The notes under the pieces: model-generated
What the model saw: only the letters and a program-made list of their open reading frames with translations
Told to the model about the DNA's origin: nothing
The model's database searches: none
Assembly (NCBI GenBank): GCA_015485895.1
Contig: WFSR01000043.1
Span: 1 to 5,393 of the forward strand
Reading direction: 5' to 3'
DNA from: Candidatus Microgenomates bacterium
GTDB taxonomy: Bacteria > Patescibacteriota > Microgenomatia > UBA12405 > UBA6130
Length of the DNA stretch: 5,393 bases
Program-made: the position numbers and the translations under genes
Shown here: piece by piece, positions 1-3,842 of the stretch
How the letters are laid out: each line of letters starts with the position of its first letter
Position numbering within the stretch: position 1 is the stretch's first letter

Positions 1-12
1 TAAACAATGCTC

Positions 13-97
13 AAATGACCAAAATTCAAATGTTCAAAACCTTTCTTTTTCTTTTTCTTTGTCTTCCGTTTTGGTCATTTAGTCATTTGAATTTTGG
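13..97. repeat. Imperfect inverted repeat of CAAATGAC/GTCATTTG-type units
   Basis: Two overlapping perfect complementary arms are visible. Bases 19-32 (CCAAAATTCAAATG) are the reverse complement of 84-97. Bases 13-24 are the reverse complement of 69-80. The two pairings share bases on the left arm, so they are alternatives, not one long stem. The centre (about 41-66) is a pyrimidine tract. The arms look like oppositely oriented copies of one 7-8 nt repeat family, not a transposon end: I see no transposase and no target duplication. Confidence 0.6.
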
Positions 98-103
98 TTT
101 TGT

Positions 104-163
104 TTAGGATTTAGGTCATTAGGATTTAGGATTTGTTATTCCTAGTTCCTAGCTCCTAGCTCC
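104..163. repeat. Heptanucleotide-periodic tract (TTAGGAT/TTCCTAG type)
   Basis: Read in steps of 7 nt, this block goes from TTAGGAT-like units into a TTGTTA unit and then into TTCCTAG/CTCCTAG units starting at 139, 146 and 153. The register holds almost throughout, with about one 1-nt slip near 118. Unit sequence drifts along the tract while length is kept. Confidence 0.6.
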
Positions 164-182
164 ATTCTTCTTCTTTATTAAA

Positions 183-210
183 GCTTTAGGCTTTCAGCTT
201 TCGTCTTTAG
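183..210. repeat. Four heptad units of GCTTTNR type
   Basis: Four consecutive 7-nt units start at 183, 190, 197 and 204 (GCTTTAG, GCTTTCA and two relatives). They lie directly before the terminator-like hairpin and belong to the same period-7 pattern as the neighbouring blocks. Confidence 0.5.
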
Positions 211-212
211 GC

Positions 213-236
213 AGCCCTTCAGGGCTTTTGCTTTTT
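213..236 (+). terminator. Probable intrinsic terminator, plus strand
   Basis: The stem AGCCC (213-217) pairs with GGGCT (222-226) around a TTCA loop, followed by a T-rich tail (226-236) interrupted by one GC. This is the usual rho-independent shape. No plus-strand gene ends within the preceding 212 bases of the window, so it would serve a transcript entering from the left or insulate the downstream gene. The stem is only 5 bp, and the surrounding T-richness raises the chance of coincidence. Confidence 0.4.
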
Positions 237-361
237 CCTAGTTCCTAGTTCCTAGTTCCTGTTTCACTTTCTTAGTCCTTAGTCCTTCGCCCCTAGCCCT
301 TCGTCCCACAGCGCTAGCTGTACCTCGCCCTTCGCCCTTTTCTTACCTAGTTCCTAGTTCC
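235..361. repeat. Heptad-periodic tracts with TTCCTAG, CTTAGTC and CTTCGCC units
   Basis: Bases 235-260 are about 3.7 copies of TTCCTAG. From 271 five consecutive heptads run to 305, alternating CTTAGTC-like and CTTCGCC-like forms. After a short stem-loop, a second phase runs from 323 (CCTCGCC, then CTTCGCC) to TTCCTAG units ending at 361, directly before the miaB promoter. Several different unit sequences share one 7-nt spacing. Confidence 0.6.
308..321. other. Small stem-loop interrupting the heptad tract
   Basis: ACAGC (308-312) pairs perfectly with GCTGT (317-321) around the loop GCTA. There is no T-run on either side, so it is not a convincing terminator. It marks the point where the 7-nt register changes phase. 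Its function is unknown. Confidence 0.35.
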
Positions 362-365
362 AAAA

Positions 366-383
366 TATACTGGATGCTACAAT
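366..383 (+). promoter_or_regulatory. Candidate -10 elements for the miaB-type gene
   Basis: Two -10-like hexamers are present. TATACT (366-371) matches the sigma-70 consensus at 5 of 6 positions. TACAAT (378-383), also 5 of 6, is preceded by TGC, making an extended -10. The second ends only 5 nt before the ATG, so its transcript would begin at or next to the start codon. No good -35 is visible for either. The only purine stretch before the ATG is AGG (384-386), two bases away, which is too close for an ordinary ribosome binding site. Confidence 0.45.
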
Positions 384-388
384 AGGCC

Positions 389-1456
389 ATGGCAAAAACA
401 TTCTTCATCCGCACTTTCGGCTGTCAGATGAACTTCGCTGATAGCGAGCGGATACGGGCCCGCTACCAAAAGGAGGGTTGGCAAGAAGTCGCCGGTTGGC
501 ACCAAGCTGATCTAATTATCATCAACAGCTGTATCGTTCGCCAGTCGGCCGAAAACCGTGTTTATGGCCTCATTAACCAAATTCGCCAGTCTGGCCGCCG
601 GCCAAAAATCATCGTCGCCGGTTGCCTAGCTGGTTGGGCGCGGCGCGACCCCCGAGGCAAAAATTTGCGCCAGCTCCAACGCCGTCTCGGCTCAGATGTC
701 GCCATTATCCCCAACAACGAACTAGCCGGCTTCGAAATCACCCCAACCCGCCAATCCCATCGTGACGGTTACGCCTACATTCCCATTTCCAACGGCTGCA
801 ATCATTTTTGCAGTTATTGCATTGTGCCTTACTCCCGAGGCCGTGAGGTATACCGGCCGGCTGACGACATCCTCCGCGAGGCTCACTGTCTCCTTAGCCG
901 CGGCCAAACTTGGTTGATGCTTCTAGGCCAAAATGTCAACAGCTGGCAGGGCAAAAAGCCTATTGAAACTTTTCCCCAACTCTTGGCTGCCGTAGCCGAA
1001 ATTTCCGGTGTTGAACAAATTGCCTTTCTTTCCGCTAATCCCTGGGATTTTTCTGATCGCCTCATCAAAGTTATTGCCAGCCATGCCAACATCAGCCGCC
1101 AAATTCACCTCCCCCTTCAATCAGGTGATGATGAAATTTTACGGCGCATGAGGCGCGGTTACACATCCCAAGATTATCTTGATCTGGTCCAAAAAATTCG
1201 CCAAGCTATTCCCGATGCCCAAATTAGCACCGATATCATTGTCGGCTTTCCCGGCGAAACCAAAAAAGCATTTCAAAACACCATTAAAGTTTGCCGTCAG
1301 GTAGGCTTCAGCCGAGCTTTTGTAGCCCGCTATTCGCCGCGGCCGGGGACCTTAGCTAGCAAAATCTACCCTGACGATATTCCCCCCAAGGAAAAAAAGC
1401 GCCGCTGGCGGATTATTGATAAAATGATTAATCAAGACCAGAAAATTGCCAGGTAA
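389..1456 (+). CDS. miaB: tRNA-2-methylthio-N6-dimethylallyladenosine synthase (MiaB), TRAM-less
   Basis: A radical-SAM methylthiotransferase of 355 residues. The N-terminal domain has the three auxiliary-cluster cysteines C12 (FGCQMN), C48 (NSCIVRQSAENRVYG) and C79 (AGC). The radical-SAM motif is C137-x3-C141-x2-C144 in GCNHFCSYCIVPYSRGRE. LLGQNVNSW (178-186), HLPLQSGDDEILRRMRRGY and the YSPRPGT motif follow. The VRQSAENRVYG and LLGQNVNS signatures fit MiaB better than RimO or MtaB. MiaB methylthiolates position C2 of i6A37 in tRNAs reading UNN codons, using two [4Fe-4S] clusters in the cytoplasm. Typical MiaB has about 440 residues with a C-terminal RNA-binding TRAM domain. This protein stops just after the post-barrel helix (KEKKRRW), and only 51 nt separate it from the convergent gene, so TRAM is absent. 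The ATG is the only sensible start, just before the first cluster segment. No Shine-Dalgarno is well placed. Confidence 0.93.
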   Translation: MAKTFFIRTFGCQMNFADSERIRARYQKEGWQEVAGWHQADLIIINSCIVRQSAENRVYGLINQIRQSGRRPKIIVAGCLAGWARRDPRGKNLRQLQRRLGSDVAIIPNNELAGFEITPTRQSHRDGYAYIPISNGCNHFCSYCIVPYSRGREVYRPADDILREAHCLLSRGQTWLMLLGQNVNSWQGKKPIETFPQLLAAVAEISGVEQIAFLSANPWDFSDRLIKVIASHANISRQIHLPLQSGDDEILRRMRRGYTSQDYLDLVQKIRQAIPDAQISTDIIVGFPGETKKAFQNTIKVCRQVGFSRAFVARYSPRPGTLASKIYPDDIPPKEKKRRWRIIDKMINQDQKIAR

Positions 1457-1507
1457 CCAGTTTTCTCTTCTTAACATTGACGGCCACCTACTCAGATCAT
1501 TACCTAT

Positions 1508-2773
1508 TTATTTTATGCCCACAATATAAAGATTTGGGGGGCGATGAGGAAAAAGTGAAGTAAGAACCAATAGTTTTTCCCCATCCGGCCATGGGTAAGC
1601 AAAACTGTCAATGAAAGGCCCATTGAAAAGTGCCTGCTTATTTTGGCCGTCACTCTCAACTACCATAACCTGGTGGTGGTTGATAAAAACAAGATGGTGA
1701 GCTGTTAACCAACGCACCGGCTGATAATTAAATCTGGCTAACGTCTCAAGGAGAGTTTTAGCTGGCTGGAGACGTTGTTGGTCAACTCCTAAATCATCAG
1801 CGCTACCAATCTGAAAGTTGGTATCTTCTTTGCGGTTATAGACATAAATGTAGCCGGGTTTAATCTGGCGCGTTTCCGGTTGGTCGGAACGAGCCGGGGG
1901 ATGGGGATTAAGATTAGCAGGAAGGGTAACTTTTCTAGTAGCCAAGTAAAGAACACTCTCGCTATCGGGCGAGAATGTAATTAGAGTAGCCGCTTTACTA
2001 GCCACTTTTTGCCATCCTTCAGGGAATAATGCCCATTGTTGTCGTTGTTCCTGATTTTTTTCAAAACGCCATTTTTTGAGAATAAAAGGAAGGCGAAAAG
2101 AAACATCGTGAAGCTGATCATTGCTAATTAAGCGGCTTGCGGGAAGTAAATATGCGGCAGCAACTGTCCCGGCCCGGCTAAAGTAAGCCAAAACCTGTTG
2201 GCTGTCAGGGCTCCAGACAAAATGGGCTTTTTCCCAGCGGTGCTGGTTGTCGCGACGAGTCAATTGTTGAGAATTACTACGGACGATATCTAAAGGAGAA
2301 CGCTGGCTTAGGTTATTCACCCAAATGCCATTCTTGCTTTGGGCAGAAGCTGATGCCACGGCATAGACTACCCGACCACCGTTTGGCGCCAGCTGGGGAT
2401 TAATGGCACCAGTAAAAGTAAGAGGCTTGAGATCCGGAGTACTGCAAAACAGATAAGCATTTATTTGTTTGACGATCTCTTTTTTAACATTGACTGTTTT
2501 CTCCCAAGGCAGGTAACCATCCTTAACGATTTTAAGCCGGTAACGGTTAGGAGGAAGATTGAGGGTGTCGTCGGTAGCAGTCACCAACTTATCATTGATG
2601 AAAACAGAAGCGCCCTTAGGGTTAGAATTGACAACCAGGAGGCCACTTGGTTCCAAAAGCCCCCGCCGCCAGTCAAGACGGTAACCACGAAGAAAGTAGC
2701 TAGCAACGACTACGCCAACACCAACAAAAACAAAAATTGCCAAGAAAACTAACCAAGGCCGATATTTTTCCAT
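1508..2773 (-). CDS. Membrane-anchored PEGA-domain protein with beta-propeller-like repeats
   Basis: The product has 421 residues. Residues 8-28 form a hydrophobic segment after a short basic start (MEKYRPW), read here as an uncleaved signal anchor that places the rest outside the membrane. Residues 44-109 match the PEGA fold: GLLVVNSNPKGASVFIND, then LPPNRYRLKIVKDGYLPWEKTV. The remainder contains blade-like segments around 127-139, WSPDS (187-191), FSPDS (267-271) and WPDGEK (395-400), resembling TolB/PD40-type propellers. PEGA domains are common in surface proteins, and this PEGA-plus-propeller layout is one I associate with Patescibacteria. No catalytic motif is visible, so the role is unknown: cell-surface binding or scaffolding is a guess. 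The gene converges on miaB. AGGAG directly abuts the ATG with no spacer, so normal SD-guided initiation at this ATG is doubtful. Confidence 0.82.
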   Translation of the reverse strand: MEKYRPWLVFLAIFVFVGVGVVVASYFLRGYRLDWRRGLLEPSGLLVVNSNPKGASVFINDKLVTATDDTLNLPPNRYRLKIVKDGYLPWEKTVNVKKEIVKQINAYLFCSTPDLKPLTFTGAINPQLAPNGGRVVYAVASASAQSKNGIWVNNLSQRSPLDIVRSNSQQLTRRDNQHRWEKAHFVWSPDSQQVLAYFSRAGTVAAAYLLPASRLISNDQLHDVSFRLPFILKKWRFEKNQEQRQQWALFPEGWQKVASKAATLITFSPDSESVLYLATRKVTLPANLNPHPPARSDQPETRQIKPGYIYVYNRKEDTNFQIGSADDLGVDQQRLQPAKTLLETLARFNYQPVRWLTAHHLVFINHHQVMVVESDGQNKQALFNGPFIDSFAYPWPDGEKLLVLTSLFPHRPPNLYIVGIK

Positions 2774-2780
2774 CTCCTAT

Positions 2781-2789
2781 ATGATAGCA
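2781..2789 (-). promoter_or_regulatory. Extended -10 just upstream of the PEGA gene
   Basis: On the minus strand, TGC (2787-2789) is followed directly by TATCAT (2781-2786), then 7 nt (ATAGGAG), then the ATG at 2773. An extended -10 at this distance predicts transcription starting at or very near the A of the start codon. No clear -35 is seen at 16-18 nt. The AGGAG inside the 7-nt gap could be a vestigial Shine-Dalgarno or a coincidence. Confidence 0.45.
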
Positions 2790-2851
2790 CAAGCATTCTA
2801 AGGAGCCAGCTGAGCATCTGATTTACATTGTTAATTCGCCACTTCCTGGAG

Positions 2852-2893
2852 ATCCTGAACTTTTCCAGACTGGCCGTCGGGGAAAATCAGGAT
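2852..2893. other. Imperfect hairpin 1 of the composite repeat
   Basis: ATCCTGA (2852-2858) pairs with TCAGGAT (2887-2893), and the stem continues with TTTTCC (2861-2866) against GGAAAA (2881-2886) after a 2-nt bulge. The stem faces outward toward GGATGAC. No T-run follows, so it is not read as a terminator. Confidence 0.5.
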
Positions 2894-2911
2894 GACATTT
2901 TTCTTCACGTC

Positions 2912-2943
2912 ATGCTGATCTTGCCGAAGGCGAGGTTCAGCAT
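2912..2943. other. Imperfect hairpin 2 of the composite repeat
   Basis: ATGCTGA (2912-2918) pairs with TCAGCAT (2937-2943). An inner stem CTTGCC (2920-2925) pairs with GGCGAG (2929-2934), with one G-U pair, around a GAA loop. CGTCATGCTGA followed by TCAGCATC is the general shape of dispersed bacterial palindromes. Confidence 0.5.
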
Positions 2944-2993
2944 CTCCAGCGTGTGTCTTATTTACATTGTTGGCTCACCACATACTGAAGATT

Positions 2994-3015
2994 CCGCCTT
3001 TGCACGCAAGGGCGG
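2994..3015. other. Hairpin 3 of the composite repeat
   Basis: CCGCCTTTGC (2994-3003) pairs with GCAAGGGCGG (3006-3015), ten pairs including one G-U around the minimal centre AC, followed by GGATGACG. The sequence context (AGATTCCGCC stem GGCGGGATGACG) looks like a degraded member of the ATTCCCGC/GCGGGAAT palindrome class. No T-tract follows. Confidence 0.5.
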
Positions 3016-3030
3016 CGGGATGACGAGGTG

Positions 3031-3087
3031 CTAAGCTCCAAGTTCCAAGCTTCAATTACCGGCAAGTTATTTGTTATTTGTTATTGT
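3031..3087. repeat. Second heptad-periodic tract (CCAAGTT and TTATTTG units)
   Basis: Units of 7 nt start at 3031, 3038, 3045 and 3052 (CTAAGCT, CCAAGTT and relatives). After a short break the units TTATTTG at 3067 and 3074, and TTATTGT at 3081, follow. The form matches the tracts before miaB, although the unit sequences differ. Confidence 0.55.
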
Positions 3088-3119
3088 CTGGCAACTCACC
3101 GGTGTTCCCCTTGCCGGGG
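3059..3119. other. GC-rich inverted repeat after the minus-strand operon
   Basis: CCGGCAAG (3059-3066) is the exact reverse complement of 3110-3117, and a tighter hairpin CCCC-TTGCC-GGGG spans 3107-3119. It lies just downstream of the operon stop codon (3130-3132) on the minus strand. It could help end or protect that transcript, but no U-run follows, so it is not a canonical intrinsic terminator. Confidence 0.3.
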
Positions 3120-3129
3120 TTGGCAAGAA

Positions 3130-3486
3130 TTACTCCGTTCCATCCAGAATTTTATCCAAAAGGCTATTGGCACGGCTGATATCATCAGAAGTTGTCAGGG
3201 GTTGCCTATGAAATTCTTCAGATGTATAGCGCTCCACAAATGCTTCTATTTCTTCTCCAAATTCTTTAGGAATGTCGCCGTATTCTAAGCCTCTTTCTAA
3301 ATAGCCAATAAGGCCATGCCACCAGTTCCTTCTCACTTTAAAACGCCCCTGACCATGTAAAATTTCCTCAGGAATTTCATCTGAATATCCGTCCCGTAGA
3401 CATCTGAGTCTTTCTATCATCCCCCTGTCCGTCTCTGTAAATTGGCAAATTTGGGAATTTGAATATTCCGGCTTTGCTCTCCCCAT
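3130..3486 (-). CDS. Uncharacterised 118-residue protein, second gene of HTH operon
   Basis: I do not recognise this protein. It appears soluble, with no signal peptide or membrane segment. The middle carries RRNWWHGLIGYLERGLEYG (52-70), a basic and aromatic patch, followed by an acidic helical stretch PKEFGEEIEAFVERYTSEEF (73-92) and a short helical C-terminus ending in DGTE. Cysteines 14 and 29 form no clear metal motif. Its ATG follows the HTH gene's stop codon directly, and GGAGGAG inside the end of that gene gives a 5-nt spaced Shine-Dalgarno, so the two are translationally coupled. By hand count of four 60-base lines its GC is about 41%, against 57-72% in two lines of the HTH gene, which hints at a different origin. 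Function unknown. A DNA-binding partner or toxin/antitoxin role would be a guess from position only. Confidence 0.72.
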   Translation of the reverse strand: MGRAKPEYSNSQICQFTETDRGMIERLRCLRDGYSDEIPEEILHGQGRFKVRRNWWHGLIGYLERGLEYGDIPKEFGEEIEAFVERYTSEEFHRQPLTTSDDISRANSLLDKILDGTE

Positions 3487-3711
3487 TTACTCCTCCTTCG
3501 GCTGGATGCCAAGGAGATAAAGAACAGCCTCTTTGCGGTAACGCCGGTCGCCGCGGGAGTTGATGCGGATAGCCGGCAGCTTGCCCCGCTTACCCCAGCG
3601 TTTGACCGTCAGCGGTGAAACCCGCAAAAGTTGGGCCACCTCACGAACCGTTAGCAGGTCGGGTAAATTGCTCAATGATAGTTTTTTATCTATTGCTTTA
3701 TCTTGCGCCAT
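3487..3711 (-). CDS. Excisionase/MerR-like helix-turn-helix DNA-binding protein
   Basis: A 74-residue protein that is nearly all one DNA-binding domain. Residues 19-67 match the HTH_17/excisionase type: LLTVREVAQLLRVSPLTVKRW gives the helix-turn-helix (about 21-39), GKLPAIRINSRGDRRYRKEAV gives the wing (44-63), and LYLL closes the fold. Related small proteins act as phage or plasmid excisionases or as local transcription regulators. No integrase lies in the window, so a regulator is as likely. It is the first gene of a two-gene operon. The ATG is the first start, because TAA sits in frame 15 bases upstream. A near-consensus promoter about 50-60 nt upstream gives a leader without a clear Shine-Dalgarno. 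That leader contains a TGATA-N11-TATCA dyad that could be an autoregulatory operator. GC is high (57-72% by hand count of two lines). Confidence 0.85.
   Translation of the reverse strand: MAQDKAIDKKLSLSNLPDLLTVREVAQLLRVSPLTVKRWGKRGKLPAIRINSRGDRRYRKEAVLYLLGIQPKEE
3490..3496 (-). promoter_or_regulatory. Shine-Dalgarno of the 118-residue gene
   Basis: GGAGGAG on the minus strand encodes the last Glu codons of the HTH protein and lies before TAA-ATG. The GGAGG core is 5 nt from the ATG. This is the only strong, normally spaced Shine-Dalgarno seen in the window, and it serves an internal operon gene. Confidence 0.8.
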
Positions 3712-3715
3712 ATTC

Positions 3716-3736
3716 TGATATGTTTAAAAGTTATCA
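3716..3736. promoter_or_regulatory. Possible operator dyad in the HTH-operon leader
   Basis: TGATA (3716-3720) and TATCA (3732-3736) are perfect inverted arms separated by 11 nt of A/T-rich sequence, with centres about 1.5 helical turns apart. The dyad lies between the predicted transcription start and the ATG of the HTH gene, a usual place for self-repression. The arms are short, so this is weak. Confidence 0.3.
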
Positions 3737-3767
3737 AATTACTATTTTCTTTCCTTTAACTATTAAG

Positions 3768-3797
3768 AGTATAGCAAAGCCATAACCAGTATGTCAA
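3768..3797 (-). promoter_or_regulatory. Sigma-70-type promoter of the HTH operon
   Basis: On the minus strand, TTGACA (3792-3797, perfect -35) is followed by an 18-nt spacer ending in TGC and then TATACT (3768-3773, 5 of 6, extended -10). Transcription should start near 3761, giving a leader of about 50 nt. It is the best promoter in the window and lies in the gap after the GuaB-like gene, so the operon can be expressed independently. Confidence 0.75.
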
Positions 3798-3831
3798 CTG
3801 TGCCAACTAACAACCTGCCAACATTGCCAAT
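3792..3831. repeat. Four TGYCAAY repeats at the HTH-operon promoter
   Basis: On the plus strand, TGTCAAC starts at 3792, TGCCAAC at 3801 and 3816, and TGCCAAT at 3825, with spacings of 9, 15 and 9 nt. Read on the minus strand they are GTTGGCA-like boxes upstream of the promoter. The last one, GTTGACA, contains the -35 itself. The pairwise spacing suggests binding sites for a regulator, possibly the HTH protein. No functional evidence is visible. Confidence 0.45.
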
Positions 3832-3842
3832 ATTATTTCCGG

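Larger units (their letters stand above)
1..388. other. Gene-free, repeat-rich intergenic region
   Basis: No reading frame here shows a recognisable protein, and I see no tRNA or rRNA. The DNA is strongly T/C-rich on the plus strand and is mostly short degenerate repeats: an inverted repeat (13-97), a CTTTTT-type pyrimidine tract (about 41-66), four blocks in 7-nt register (104-163, 183-210, 235-307, 323-361), a terminator-like hairpin (213-236) and a small stem-loop (308-321). The last 20 or so bases carry the likely promoter of the downstream miaB-type gene. Confidence 0.7.
2803..3024. repeat. Two-copy composite REP-like repeat
   Basis: Two modules sit 139 nt apart. Each starts with ATTTACATTGTT (2821-2832 and 2960-2971), continues with related sequence (2821-2857 against 2960-2996 gives 28 of 37 identities without gaps), then a hairpin, then GGATGAC (2890-2896 and 3018-3024). 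Both copies are preceded by an AGCATCT fragment. A third hairpin lies between them, and TCAGGATGAC (2887-2896) faces GTCATGCTGA (2909-2918) as a 9-of-10 inverted repeat. The form resembles dispersed palindromic REP elements. There is no transposase in the window. Confidence 0.55.
2774..3129. other. Gene-free region of REP-like hairpins and a heptad tract
   Basis: This stretch separates the divergently placed PEGA promoter from the end of the 118-residue gene. I find no credible coding sequence: short open frames here run through palindromes and have no domain or RBS support. It holds the PEGA promoter (2781-2789), a two-copy composite repeat with three hairpins (2803-3024), a heptad tract (3031-3087) and a GC-rich inverted repeat (3059-3119). 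Confidence 0.65.

Noticed and set aside
104..361. CRISPR-like array
   Set aside because: Units are 7 nt and contiguous, with no 20-40 nt repeats, no unique spacers and no cas gene.
722..1120. Minus-strand open frames inside miaB
   Set aside because: Antisense shadows of a strongly supported gene. The products have no recognisable motif.
1457..1507. Frameshifted TRAM domain or bidirectional terminator between miaB and the PEGA gene
   Set aside because: The 51 nt are too short for a TRAM domain of about 60 residues, and I found no stem with a T-run on either strand.
2465..2752. Plus-strand 95-codon frame inside the PEGA gene
   Set aside because: Antisense to the PEGA domain and signal anchor, with no supporting signal.
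2828..3288. Plus-strand open frames across the hairpin region and into the 118-residue gene
   Set aside because: They run through palindromic repeats and antisense to a coupled operon gene, with no domain, RBS or promoter support.
3130..3711. Toxin-antitoxin module
   Set aside because: The gene layout would fit, but neither protein shows a known toxin or antitoxin family motif, so the label is not used as a feature call.
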